From Epilithonimonas bovis DSM 19482 (lineage in GTDB: Bacteria > Bacteroidota > Bacteroidia > Flavobacteriales > Weeksellaceae), in NCBI RefSeq assembly GCF_900108115.1, contig NZ_FTPU01000015.1, positions 1-64,000 of the forward strand: a stretch of DNA of 64,000 bases, given 5' to 3'. Both the position numbers and the translations under genes were made by a program. Below are positions 43,200-53,030 of the stretch, one piece after another. The stretch's first letter is position 1. Each line of letters opens with the position of its first letter. Under the pieces are notes generated by a model. It was given only the letters and a program-made list of their open reading frames with translations. It had not been told where the DNA came from and did not search any database.

Positions 43200-44264
43200 A
43201 TGGAATTACTGACTTTTAAAATCATATTAGTATTAGCTCTTTTCCTGCTGGCGCTTACCGTTGCTGCCTACTCTACCTGGGCAGAGAGAAAAGTGGCATC
43301 CATCATGCAGGATAGGATTGGGCCAAACAGAGCCGGGCCTTTTGGTCTCTTACAGCCGTTAGCTGATGGTGGTAAATTTTTCTTCAAAGAGGATTTTACA
43401 CCGGCTAATGCAGAGAAGTTTTTATTTATCCTCGGCCCGTCACTGGTGATGTTTATTTCACTGATTACAGGAGCCGTTATCCCTTGGGGTAAAAGCCTTA
43501 ACATTGGCGGAACTTCTTTTGATCTTCAGGTTGCTAATATAGATGTTGGTGTTCTGTATATCATTGGGATGGCTTCTATCGGCGTTTACGGGATTATGAT
43601 CGGAGGCTGGGCTTCTAATAATAAATATTCATTGTTAGGAGCTATCAGAGCGTCTTCCCAGATGATTTCTTATGAGTTGGCAATGGGCTTGGCTTTGTTA
43701 TCAATAATTATGATGTCAGGAAGCCTGGATCTCAAAGCAATTACTGAAGCACAATCCGGAGGGAAAATTTGGGGTTTTATCCCGGCTATTTCCGGTATCA
43801 ATTGGAATATCCTTTACCAGCCGTTGGCATTCTTGATATTTTTTGTTGCAGCTTTGGCAGAAACCAACCGTCACCCATTTGATTTACCGGAATGTGAATC
43901 TGAACTGGTAACCGGTTATTCTACCGAATATTCCTCAATGAAACTGGGATTGTACATGTTTGGAGAATATGTTAACATGTTTATTTCCAATGCATTCATC
44001 GTGGTTCTTTTCTTTGGCGGATATAATTATCCCGGCATCGATTGGGTCACCAACCATTGGGGAGAAAATGCGGCCGGAATATTAAGTATCGTTGCATTTT
44101 TGGCTAAAACAGTAATAGGGATCCTGATCTTTATGTGGATCAGATGGACATTACCAAGATTCAGATATGATCAGTTGATGCACTTGGGTTGGAAAACACT
44201 GATTCCATTAGCATTGGTAAATCTAATCGTAACAGGTGCTGTGATTTTGGCATTTGGAAATTAA
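43200..44264 (+). CDS. nuoH: NADH-quinone oxidoreductase subunit H
   Basis: The 354-residue integral-membrane subunit forms the roof of the quinone channel. It has eight predicted helices. The conserved cytoplasmic loops are ERKVASIMQDRIGPNRAGP, QPLADGGKFFFKED and ETNRHPFDLPECESELVTGY. It is complete at both ends. Confidence 0.96.
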   Translation: MELLTFKIILVLALFLLALTVAAYSTWAERKVASIMQDRIGPNRAGPFGLLQPLADGGKFFFKEDFTPANAEKFLFILGPSLVMFISLITGAVIPWGKSLNIGGTSFDLQVANIDVGVLYIIGMASIGVYGIMIGGWASNNKYSLLGAIRASSQMISYELAMGLALLSIIMMSGSLDLKAITEAQSGGKIWGFIPAISGINWNILYQPLAFLIFFVAALAETNRHPFDLPECESELVTGYSTEYSSMKLGLYMFGEYVNMFISNAFIVVLFFGGYNYPGIDWVTNHWGENAAGILSIVAFLAKTVIGILIFMWIRWTLPRFRYDQLMHLGWKTLIPLALVNLIVTGAVILAFGN

Positions 44265-44288
44265 AAAAATTGTCCGAAGCCAGATGAC

Positions 44289-44379
44289 GGAAGTCAGAAG
44301 ATTTGATTCGGAAACAATTCAAAATTTAAAATAAAATATACATAAAGTGTGAAACATCGGACATCCAGCTTCCGACTTC
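44289..44379. repeat. Near-perfect inverted repeat in the nuoH-nuoI spacer
   Basis: GGAAGTCAGAAG (44289-44300) and CTTCCGACTTC (44369-44379) pair over 11 bases with one mismatch. The 134-base spacer holds no gene. It could form an RNA hairpin within the operon transcript. Confidence 0.5.
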
Positions 44380-44398
44380 AGACCAAAAAAATATAAAA

Positions 44399-44956
44399 AT
44401 GAAACTTACTAACAGATCAAAAGTTGTTTCTAATAAAGAAATGACCATTGCAGAAAAGATCTACCTGCCGGCGATCTTCAAAGGGATGGGCATTACCTTT
44501 AAGCATGCTGTAAGAACAGTTATAAAAGGGGCTCCTGCAGTGTATTCTTATCCTGAGGTTCAGAAACCACGTGCCAAAGTTTGGCGTGGGCAACACGTTT
44601 TGAAAAGAGATGAGGAAGGCAGAGAAAGATGTACTGCTTGCGGGCTTTGCGCTGTTGCATGCCCTGCAGAAGCCATTACAATGACCGCTGCAGAAAGAAC
44701 CAAAGACCAAAAAGATCTTTACCGCGAAGAGAAATATGCTGAGATCTATGAGATTAATATGTTGAGATGCATCTTCTGCGGTATGTGTGAAGAAGCCTGC
44801 CCAAAATCGGCCATCTATCTTACAGACAGATTGGTAGATGTGCAAACCAACAGAGGTTCTTTCATCTACGGGAAAGATAAATTGGTAGAAAAAATTAATG
44901 AAAGGATTGATATTACTTCCAGACAATCTGAAAAACAAAAAAATGCAGTAAAATAA
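44399..44956 (+). CDS. nuoI: NADH-quinone oxidoreductase subunit I
   Basis: The 185-residue ferredoxin-like subunit holds clusters N6a and N6b, with ligand sets CTACGLCAVACP and CIFCGMCEEACP. Its stop overlaps the nuoJ start by one base, indicating coupled translation. Confidence 0.97.
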   Translation: MKLTNRSKVVSNKEMTIAEKIYLPAIFKGMGITFKHAVRTVIKGAPAVYSYPEVQKPRAKVWRGQHVLKRDEEGRERCTACGLCAVACPAEAITMTAAERTKDQKDLYREEKYAEIYEINMLRCIFCGMCEEACPKSAIYLTDRLVDVQTNRGSFIYGKDKLVEKINERIDITSRQSEKQKNAVK

Positions 44957-45453
44957 TGGATCAGTTTTTATTTTTCTTAATCGCATTTTTGGCTGTTGCA
45001 AGTGCTGTTTATTTTGTATTTGCCAGAAATCCTTTATACGCCATTCTTTCTCTCATTGTTACCATGTTCTCTATTGCCGCGATGTATGTGCTTCTCAATG
45101 CGCAGTTTTTGGGCATCGTTCAGATCATTGTTTACACAGGTGCCATCATGGTATTATTCCTTTACATTTTGATGATGCTGAATCTTAATAAAGAAGACGA
45201 GAGCAAAAAAGCGAACCTTCCTAAGTTTATCGGTATTTTTTCTGTGTGCATTTTATTTGTGGGAATGCTGGGCGCTTACAAGGGCCTTAGCGGGAAAACA
45301 ACTGCAGCAGCAGGTATCGATCATTCTGTAGGTCTTACCAAAAACCTGGGAAGATTATTGTTTAACGAATATGTATTGCCGTTTGAACTGGCTTCTATCC
45401 TTATTTTAGCAGGGATTGTAGGTGCGGTTCTTATTGGTAAAAAAGATTTATAA
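44956..45453 (+). CDS. nuoJ: NADH-quinone oxidoreductase subunit J
   Basis: The 165-residue membrane subunit has five predicted helices, with the conserved AQFLGIVQIIVYTGAIMVLF in helix 3 that forms a pi-bulge in known structures. It ends five bases before nuoK. Confidence 0.95.
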   Translation: MDQFLFFLIAFLAVASAVYFVFARNPLYAILSLIVTMFSIAAMYVLLNAQFLGIVQIIVYTGAIMVLFLYILMMLNLNKEDESKKANLPKFIGIFSVCILFVGMLGAYKGLSGKTTAAAGIDHSVGLTKNLGRLLFNEYVLPFELASILILAGIVGAVLIGKKDL

Positions 45454-45457
45454 GATT

Positions 45458-45787
45458 ATGGGAGAAGTTAATACATTAATACAGCAGGTACCTCTGGAAT
45501 ATTTTATTATCCTGAGTACACTACTGTTTTGCCTGGGTGTTTTGGGCGTTTTGATCCGCAAAAATGCCATCGTCATCTTAGGATGTGTAGAATTGATGCT
45601 TAATTCGGTAAATCTTTTATTAGCAGCATTCTCTGCTTACAAAGGTGATGGCAACGGACAGCTTTTGGTATTCTTCATCATGGTGGTTGCAGCTGCAGAA
45701 GTTGCTGTAGGACTGGCGATTATCGCAATGATGTACAGAAATACAAGATCTGTGGACGTAAGTATTTTTAATAAATTAAGAGGATAA
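45458..45787 (+). CDS. nuoK: NADH-quinone oxidoreductase subunit K
   Basis: The 109-residue subunit has three helices with the conserved LGCVELMLNSVNLLLAAF carrying one membrane Glu, and AAAEVAVGLAII carrying the other. I start it at ATG 45458 (MGEVNT), because the longer in-frame form begins inside nuoJ and matches no family N-terminus. Confidence 0.95.
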   Translation: MGEVNTLIQQVPLEYFIILSTLLFCLGVLGVLIRKNAIVILGCVELMLNSVNLLLAAFSAYKGDGNGQLLVFFIMVVAAAEVAVGLAIIAMMYRNTRSVDVSIFNKLRG

Positions 45788-45794
45788 GAAAGGA

Positions 45795-47690
45795 ATGGAA
45801 AATTTAGTTTACGCAATTGTACTTCTACCTTTAGCCGGCTTCATCATCAACGGGCTTTTTGGGAAAAACCTTCCTAAAGCTTTGGTTGGCGGATTGGCAA
45901 CATTGGTAGTTTTCGCTTCGTTTGTTATCACAACAAGTATATTTTTCGGATTCAAAAATGACAGCGCGCCTGTCGTTGTAAAAGCTTTTGAATGGTTCCG
46001 GGTGAATGGCATCCAGGTTAATTTTGGATTCCAGATCGATCAGTTATCTCTGATGATGGTGATGATCATTACCGGTATCGGATCGTTGATCCACCTTTAC
46101 TCTATGGGTTATATGAGCCATGACAAAGGTTATTACAAGTTTTTTACTTACCTGAATCTCTTCATCTTCTCGATGTTGCTTTTGGTTTTAGGAAGCAATT
46201 ACCTAATCCTTTTTATCGGATGGGAAGGTGTAGGCCTTTGTTCTTACCTGTTAATCGGATTTTGGTATACCAACGAAGATTACGGGAAAGCGGCCAGAAA
46301 AGCCTTTATTATGAACCGTATTGGTGACCTTGGTTTGCTGATTGGTATTTTTGCCATCGCCTCTCAGGTCAACGCTGTCGATTATCTTAGCGTCGCTGAA
46401 AATTCTTCAAAATTCGCTTTGGATAGCAGCGTTATTATTTTTATAACCGTTAGTTTATTTATTGGGGCAGTTGGTAAATCAGCGCAGATCCCATTATTCA
46501 CCTGGTTGCCTGACGCTATGGCTGGCCCAACGCCGGTTTCCGCTTTGATACACGCCGCAACCATGGTAACTGCCGGAGTTTATCTGGTAGTAAGAAGCAA
46601 TTTCTTGTTCTCTTTGGCGCCATCTACACTCAACCTGATCTTATTCATAGGACTTGCAACAGCTTTGGTTGCAGCATTTATTGGTCTTAGACAAAATGAT
46701 ATCAAGAAAGTCCTGGCCTACTCTACTGTTTCTCAGTTAGGATTTATGTTTATCGCTTTGGGAGCGGGTGCTTACACAACAGGGATGTTCCACGTTATGA
46801 CGCACGCTTTTTTCAAGGCATTATTGTTCTTGGGAGCAGGTTCTGTAATCCATGCCATGAGTGGTGAGCAGGATATGCGTTTTATGGGCGGACTCAGAAA
46901 AAAAATACCGGTAACTTACTGGACTTTCCTCATTGGAACACTGGCAATTACTGGTATCCCACCATTGTCCGGGATGATTTCTAAAGACGAAATCCTGACA
47001 CATATTTACGCAAAAAGCCCGGTTCTCTGGGGATTGACATTATTCAGTGCTGCATTAACGGCGATCTATATGTTCCGGTTATTGTTCCTGACTTTCTTTG
47101 GAGAATTCAGAGGAACCGAAGAGCAAAAGCATCATGTACACGAGAGCCCTGCGGTAATGACTTTACCATTGATTATATTAGCAATTCTCTCTGTGGTAGG
47201 TGGTTTTATAAACCTGCCGCACTTTATCGGGCATGGCCATTATCAGAAACTGGCGCAGTGGCTAAAACCGATTTATGTATATGATATCGAGACACCGGAG
47301 ATCCCTTTTGCTACAGAAATGATTCTTTTAGCGATAACTATCATTATGGTTGTAGTCATTTTCTTTGTTGTGAAAGCGATATACGTTACCAAAAAGAAAC
47401 AGGCTCTGCCGGAAGGAAAATACACAGGCTGGGAAAAATTATCATCCCGCAAATTATTTATCGATGAGATTTATAATGCCATGATTGTAAGACCATTCGA
47501 AGAAGCTGGTAAAGCCGCTGCTATGTTTGATAAAGCCGTTCTGGATCCTATTGTTAATTTCATCGGATTAGGTGCTCAGGACTCTGGCAGAGCAGCGAAA
47601 CGTCTCCAAAACGGGAACGTGGAAAACTATGTGCTGATTATGTCGTTAGCCATAGGAATTGTATTGATTGTTAACTTTATACTGAAATAA
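45795..47690 (+). CDS. nuoL: NADH-quinone oxidoreductase subunit L
   Basis: The 631-residue antiporter-like proton-pumping subunit has many helices. GWEGVGLCSYLLIGFWY, LPDAMAGPTPVSALIHAATM and THAFFKALLFLGAGSVIHA are typical. The C-terminal amphipathic helix (about 520-600) runs along NuoM and NuoN in known structures. Its stop overlaps the nuoM ATG by one base. Confidence 0.97.
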   Translation: MENLVYAIVLLPLAGFIINGLFGKNLPKALVGGLATLVVFASFVITTSIFFGFKNDSAPVVVKAFEWFRVNGIQVNFGFQIDQLSLMMVMIITGIGSLIHLYSMGYMSHDKGYYKFFTYLNLFIFSMLLLVLGSNYLILFIGWEGVGLCSYLLIGFWYTNEDYGKAARKAFIMNRIGDLGLLIGIFAIASQVNAVDYLSVAENSSKFALDSSVIIFITVSLFIGAVGKSAQIPLFTWLPDAMAGPTPVSALIHAATMVTAGVYLVVRSNFLFSLAPSTLNLILFIGLATALVAAFIGLRQNDIKKVLAYSTVSQLGFMFIALGAGAYTTGMFHVMTHAFFKALLFLGAGSVIHAMSGEQDMRFMGGLRKKIPVTYWTFLIGTLAITGIPPLSGMISKDEILTHIYAKSPVLWGLTLFSAALTAIYMFRLLFLTFFGEFRGTEEQKHHVHESPAVMTLPLIILAILSVVGGFINLPHFIGHGHYQKLAQWLKPIYVYDIETPEIPFATEMILLAITIIMVVVIFFVVKAIYVTKKKQALPEGKYTGWEKLSSRKLFIDEIYNAMIVRPFEEAGKAAAMFDKAVLDPIVNFIGLGAQDSGRAAKRLQNGNVENYVLIMSLAIGIVLIVNFILK

Positions 47691-49183
47691 TGTCTTGTTT
47701 ACTATTCACATTATTACTTTTACCTCTTGTAGGTGCGGGTTTGTTGTTTTTCTGGAAAAATGCCTCCAGTAAATATATTGCACTGGCTTTTGCCCTTGCA
47801 CAGATGTTTTTGGCTTTCTACATGCTGGGGAATTTTGATTTTAACCCAACCGTAGACGCGCCATTGCAATATGAGATCACTTATCCATGGTCCAGCTATA
47901 TCAAAAGTAATCTCAATTTTGGAGTAGACGGCATGAGTATGCTGATGGTCCTGTTAACCAACATCCTGGTTCCACTGATTGTTTTATCATCATTTAATGA
48001 TAAAAAAGGTTTCCCAAATTCTTTCTATGCCTTAATATTATTAATGCAATTTGGATTATTGGGCGTTTTCACGGCATTAGACGGATTATTATTCTACATT
48101 TTCTGGGAAATCACACTGATACCAATCTGGTTTATCGCCGGGCTTTGGGGTGAGGAAGATAAACGGCTTAAGTTTACAACCAAGTTCTTTGTATACACCT
48201 TCGTAGGATCCTTGTTTATGTTGATAGGCCTAATCTATGTCTACAATCATTCAGCATCATTTGCATTGACGGATCTGTACAACGCAGACCTTAATGTTAA
48301 CGAACAGACAGTAGTATTCTGGTTTATTTTCTTTGCATTTGCAGTTAAATTGCCGGTTTTCCCTTTCCACACATGGCAGCCGGACACTTATACCTATTCA
48401 CCAACTCAGGGATCGATGCTGTTATCAGGAATCATGCTGAAAATGGCTGTGTACGGCGTACTGAGATACCTGTTACCAATTACACCTTTGGCTATTGGCG
48501 GCATATCTGGTGAGATCGTCATTATTCTTTCCGTCATCGGAATTATTTATGGTGCTTTGATCGCAATGATCTCTACCGACAGCAAACGTCTCATTGCTTA
48601 TTCTTCTCTGTCCCACGTTGGGCTGATTGTAGCGGGGATTTTCTCTTCGGCAGTCGTCACTATGCGTGTAGGATTGGATTTTGAAGGTGCACAGGGCGCA
48701 ATGATACAGAGTTTTGCACACGGGATCAATGTTGTAGGACTTTTCTATTGTGCTGATATTCTTTACAGAAGGTTCAAAACCAGAGATATCAGAAAAATGG
48801 GTGGCTTGGCAAAAGTAGCACCTAAGTTTGCTGTACTGTTTATGATTATCATGCTGGGTGCAACCGGTGTCCCATTAACGAATGGTTTTATTGGCGAATT
48901 TATCTTATTGAAATCGGTATTCACTTACAATAATCTGATGGCCGTCTTGGGAGGGTTAACATTAATCCTCTGTGCTGCCTATATGCTTAGATTTTACGGT
49001 AAAGCTATGTTTGGGAAAGGTGACGATGCTATCTTGGCCACTACAAAAGACATTAGCTCTGTAGAATTTTCTGTATTGGCAAGTTTGGCAGTATTTGTCA
49101 TTGTATTGGGAGTGTATCCACAACCGGTTATCGAGATGGTGACAAGCTCTGTACGATTTATTTATTCATCAATGATTAACTAA
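47690..49183 (+). CDS. nuoM: NADH-quinone oxidoreductase subunit M
   Basis: The 497-residue proton-pumping subunit shows FWEITLIPIWFIAGLWG with the key Glu, LPVFPFHTWQPDTYTYSPTQ, and SSLSHVGLIVAGIFS. It follows nuoL with a one-base overlap. It is separated by 100 bases from nuoN. Confidence 0.97.
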   Translation: MSCLLFTLLLLPLVGAGLLFFWKNASSKYIALAFALAQMFLAFYMLGNFDFNPTVDAPLQYEITYPWSSYIKSNLNFGVDGMSMLMVLLTNILVPLIVLSSFNDKKGFPNSFYALILLMQFGLLGVFTALDGLLFYIFWEITLIPIWFIAGLWGEEDKRLKFTTKFFVYTFVGSLFMLIGLIYVYNHSASFALTDLYNADLNVNEQTVVFWFIFFAFAVKLPVFPFHTWQPDTYTYSPTQGSMLLSGIMLKMAVYGVLRYLLPITPLAIGGISGEIVIILSVIGIIYGALIAMISTDSKRLIAYSSLSHVGLIVAGIFSSAVVTMRVGLDFEGAQGAMIQSFAHGINVVGLFYCADILYRRFKTRDIRKMGGLAKVAPKFAVLFMIIMLGATGVPLTNGFIGEFILLKSVFTYNNLMAVLGGLTLILCAAYMLRFYGKAMFGKGDDAILATTKDISSVEFSVLASLAVFVIVLGVYPQPVIEMVTSSVRFIYSSMIN

Positions 49184-49283
49184 CTGAAATAATTGATCAG
49201 TTAAAATTTAGAAAATTAAAAATTGGAAAGAGAGTGGAAATTGGGAATCTCAAATTTCTAACCTCAAATCTTAAACATATATT

Positions 49284-50675
49284 ATGAATGTTTTAATAAT
49301 TTTATTCCTTACGGCAATTCTTGTATTATTCTCCGGTGTTTTTGAGAAAGGAAAATATGCAAGATATATCGGGATTTTGGGATTAATCATTGGTTTGTAC
49401 TTCAGCTTTTTACCCGATTGCGATTTTTTTGCCCAATACAAATCGATGTATGACTACGGTTATAATGCGGCGTTATTTACAAAAATTTCGGTTGTCGTTA
49501 CCTTATTGCTTTTCTTTTTGGGAGGATTTGCATTCAGCAACCACAGGAGTCATCAGTCCGAGCTTTACGCATTGCTTTTATTTGCGCTTTGTGGCGGGAT
49601 CGTGCTTTTCGGGTTTCAAAATTTGGTAACATTATTCATAGGTATTGAGATCCTGTCTATTCCTTTATACGTGATGGCAGGTGCCAACAAAACAGATCTG
49701 CGCTCTACAGAAGCCTCTATGAAGTATTTTCTGATGGGAGCTTTCGCAACAGGGTTTCTTTTATTTGGTGTAGCATTGGTCTATGGCAGCGCCGGAAGTT
49801 TTGATCTGTATACCATCCATGATTTTGCCATTAACAATCCAAAAAATCTAATGCTGATTATGGGAGCTATCCTGATGCTGGCCGCATTGGCCTTCAAAGT
49901 ATCATTGGCACCATTCCACATGTGGAGTCCCGATGTATATCAGGGCGCACCATCGCTCATCACTGCTTTTATGGCATCGGTGGTTAAGATTTCAGGATTT
50001 TTCGCATTATTTAGATTGATGACGATTGGCTTTGGCGGCATCGCCGGCGACTGGATTAATATTTTAGGTGTTTTCATCATCCTCACTTTACTTCTAGCCA
50101 ATGTAATGGGACTTGTGCAAAGCAATGCCAAAAGGATGCTCGCCTACTCCTCTGTATCGCACGCTGGTTATATTGCGTTGATATTTTTTGGTCTTAATAG
50201 TTTTTCAACTTACATCTTAGGGTTTTATCTTTTCGCATATTCTTTAGCAACTGTTGGGGTTTTCATCAGTTTGATCTATGTAGAAAAAATCAAGAGAGAA
50301 ACCTCTTTTACCGCTTTCAACGGTTTGGGGAAAAAAGAACCGGTGCTGGCTGTGGTATCCAGTATCTCGATGCTGTCTATGGCAGGGATTCCTTTAACAG
50401 CAGGTTTTATCGGGAAGTTAGGCCTCTTCAACCAGGTCATTGCAACCGGTAATGGCCGCGAGCAGTTTTTGGTAGTCGTAGCGGTTTTAGGCTCTGCACT
50501 CAGCATCGCTTACTATCTAAAACTGATTGTTGCTATGTTCTTCTACAAAGAAGACAGCTTCAACGTCAAAGAAAAAGCGAGCATTACTTATAATATTGTT
50601 TCTGTGGTAATCATCGTTGCATTGGTGTCTATGGGTATTGTCCCAGATCTATTCGCCAGGATCTTTGGATTATAA
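49284..50675 (+). CDS. nuoN: NADH-quinone oxidoreductase subunit N
   Basis: The 463-residue subunit ends the operon. It has the antiporter-like core with LFIGIEILSIPLYVMAG, FKVSLAPFHMWSPDVYQGAP and SNAKRMLAYSSVSHAGYIA. A terminator follows at 50707-50737. Confidence 0.97.
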   Translation: MNVLIILFLTAILVLFSGVFEKGKYARYIGILGLIIGLYFSFLPDCDFFAQYKSMYDYGYNAALFTKISVVVTLLLFFLGGFAFSNHRSHQSELYALLLFALCGGIVLFGFQNLVTLFIGIEILSIPLYVMAGANKTDLRSTEASMKYFLMGAFATGFLLFGVALVYGSAGSFDLYTIHDFAINNPKNLMLIMGAILMLAALAFKVSLAPFHMWSPDVYQGAPSLITAFMASVVKISGFFALFRLMTIGFGGIAGDWINILGVFIILTLLLANVMGLVQSNAKRMLAYSSVSHAGYIALIFFGLNSFSTYILGFYLFAYSLATVGVFISLIYVEKIKRETSFTAFNGLGKKEPVLAVVSSISMLSMAGIPLTAGFIGKLGLFNQVIATGNGREQFLVVVAVLGSALSIAYYLKLIVAMFFYKEDSFNVKEKASITYNIVSVVIIVALVSMGIVPDLFARIFGL

Positions 50676-50706
50676 CAATCGGAACAATTTTCAACAATAC
50701 AAATTA

Positions 50707-50737
50707 AACCTGATTCTCTTGAGTCAGGTTTTTTTAT
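50707..50737 (+). terminator. Terminator of the nuo operon
   Basis: AACCTGA (50707-50713) pairs with TCAGGTT (50724-50730) and is followed by a T tract, 32 bases after nuoN. Confidence 0.8.
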
Positions 50738-51105
50738 GTTATGTTTTATTTGGGCGCCTGTATCCGTCTCCAGTTCCCGCTCTTTTTGCTCGGCAAGGCC
50801 TCTCGCAAAAAGGAGCTCCACTTCCGCCGGGGCGCAGCTTGGCAATGTCAGACGCTTACATTACCAGTATTTAGCCAATAATCAGTTTGAATATCCCCTA
50901 TCACTGGCGGTTTACAAATTTGTGCAGCATATTTTAGTTGATGCTTGGCCTGAAATAGCTATGCGGACTCTGACACAGACAGCAATTCAAAAATTTTTCA
51001 GGATTTATATATAAATCTACATGATTCCTAAAAATTCAGATTCAAAAGAATTAATATGCTTAATTACTTCAAAAAATCTTATTTTTATATAAATTTTTGA
51101 TTTCA
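50738..51105. other. Gene-free spacer with a GC-rich block
   Basis: No gene is seen. 50750-50870 is distinctly richer in G and C than the rest, with gggcgcctgtatccgtctcc, ctcgcaaaaaggagctcc and ccggggcgcagcttgg. Reading frames across it are broken. The remainder is AT-rich and ends in the start of the hydrolase gene. The block may be the remnant of a foreign or repeated element. Confidence 0.5.
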
Positions 51106-52975
51106 ATGAAAAAACTATTCCTGTTCTGTTGCCTCATCAGTTTTACATTCAGCTTAGCACAGGCCAATCCGGTGGAAGAAAACTACACCAAAAAAGAAGT
51201 TTATATCCCGATGCGGGACGGTACCAAACTCTTTACTATTATTTATATCCCAAAAGACATTTCCAAAAATAACAAGTATCCCTTCATTATGAACAGGACT
51301 TGTTACAGTATTGCACCGTATGGTGAAACCAATTTCAGGAAAAAACTGAACCCCAACAAATTCATCGAAAAAGAAAAATATATTTTCGTTTTTCAGGATG
51401 TGCGCGGCCGCTATATGAGCGAAGGGACCTTTACCAATATGACACCGCAGGTGGATCATAAAACCAAAAAAGATATTGATGAAAGCACAGATACCTACGA
51501 TACTGTAGACTGGCTGGTGAAAAATGTGGAGAATAACAACGGTAAAGTGGGACAATACGGGACATCCTATCCCGGATTCTACACTGCTGTAGGCACATTG
51601 GCCAATCACCCTGCCTTGGTAGCATCATCTCCACAGGCGCCAATCTCGGATTTCTGGTATGATGATTTTCACCACAACGGCGCTTTCCTTATGGGTTACT
51701 TCAAGACCTTCCCTGTTTTCGGCATCCAAAAAACCAAAGCTGAAAAAGAAAGCTGGTTTGCAGACAAAATGATCAAATCAACGTCGGAAGACGGTTATCT
51801 GTTTTACGAAAATATGGGAACGCTGAAAAATGGTGTAGACCAATATTACAAAGACAACTTCTTTATGCAGGAAATCGTAAGCCACCCTAATTACGATGAC
51901 TTTTGGCAAAAAAGGAACCTTCTGCCACACCTCAAAAATATCAACCACGCAGTGATGACCGTGGGTGGCTGGTTTGATGCAGAAGATCTCCGAGGCCCGT
52001 TAGCCATTTACAAAACCATAGAAAAAACAAGCCCAAAGGCGAAAAACAAGCCCAAAGGCGAAAAACACTATTGTAATGGGGCCTTTTTCTCACGGTGGAT
52101 GGAATTATGACAGCGGAAAACATTTTCATAATGATATCTATTTTGGAGACAGTATTGCCACATTTTATCAGAGAAATATAGAGCAGCCATTTTTTCATCA
52201 TTACCTGAAAGAAAATTCTAAAACTGCAGCTAAACTTCCCGAAGCATATATGTTTGATACCGGTAAAAAAGCATGGGAACGGTTTGACAACTGGCCGCCA
52301 AAACCAATACAAAAACAATCTTTTTATCTGGCTGCCAATGGCAAACTAGAGTCTAAAGCCAACCCGAATACTTATTCAGAATATACTTCGGATCCTGGCA
52401 AGCCGGTTCTCAGCAGCGAAAACTACAAGGATATGAATGGTTTTACACCCAGAAACTATATGAGTGAAGATCAAAGGTTTGCAGCCTACAGGCCGGACGT
52501 CCTGACCTTTACAACAGATATCCTTGACAGTGATCTGACATTAGCCGGAGAGATTACTGCAAAATTAAAAATTCTCTCCTCCTCTACTGATGCGGACTTC
52601 ATTGTAAAATTGATCGATATCTATCCTGCTGATGAAAAAGCAAACCCGGATAAACCAGGTGTGGTCTATGCCAACTACCATCAGATGGTGCGAAGCGAAA
52701 TTATGCCTGCAAGGTTCCGCAACAGTTTTGAAAAACCGGAAGCGCTGACACCCAACAAAGAAACCGAAGTAGATGTGAAATTACAGGATGTACTCCACAC
52801 TTTCAAAAAAGGGCATAAGGTACAGATTCAGGTCCAGAGTACTTGGTTCCCGCTCATGGCAATTAACCCACAAAAGTTTATTGAAAATCCTTATCTGGCC
52901 ACAAAAGCGGATTATACCAAGGCTGAGATCAAAATCTCAGGAGAAAGCCAGATTGAGTTTGGTATCATTAAGTAG
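51106..52975 (+). pseudogene. CocE/NonD-family hydrolase broken by a 19-bp tandem duplication
   Basis: The gene encodes a secreted alpha/beta hydrolase of the CocE/alpha-amino-acid ester hydrolase type. The first frame (51106-52110) has a signal peptide ending AQA, the nucleophile GTSYPG (Ser154) and the acid region FDAEDLRGP. The second (52076-52975) has the catalytic His in PFSHGGW and the C-terminal jelly-roll domain. Between them, the unit acaagcccaaaggcgaaaa is present twice in tandem (52027-52045 and 52046-52064). Removing one copy restores one continuous frame reading PKAKNTIVMGPFSHGG. As it stands the product lacks its His. It may be a pseudogene, a slippage switch or an assembly error. 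Confidence 0.9.
52027..52064 (+). repeat. 19-bp tandem duplication inside the hydrolase gene
   Basis: Two exact copies of acaagcccaaaggcgaaaa lie at 52027-52045 and 52046-52064. Nineteen is not a multiple of three, so the downstream frame shifts. Confidence 0.95.
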
Positions 52976-52998
52976 CTCCGATTGTCAGCATAAAAAAA

Positions 52999-53030
52999 AC
53001 ACAAACCCAAAGGTTTGTGTTTTTTTTATT
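52999..53030. terminator. Bidirectional terminator
   Basis: ACACAAACC (52999-53007) pairs with GGTTTGTGT (53012-53020), flanked by A and T tracts. It is shared by the hydrolase gene and the convergent helicase gene. Confidence 0.9.

Noticed and set aside
45422-45457. Longer nuoK starting inside nuoJ
   Set aside because: The extension is not part of the family and overlaps the conserved end of nuoJ; ATG 45458 fits.
50617-50874. Short frames crossing the end of nuoN into the GC-rich spacer
   Set aside because: They overlap nuoN in another frame and cross the terminator; no family is recognisable.
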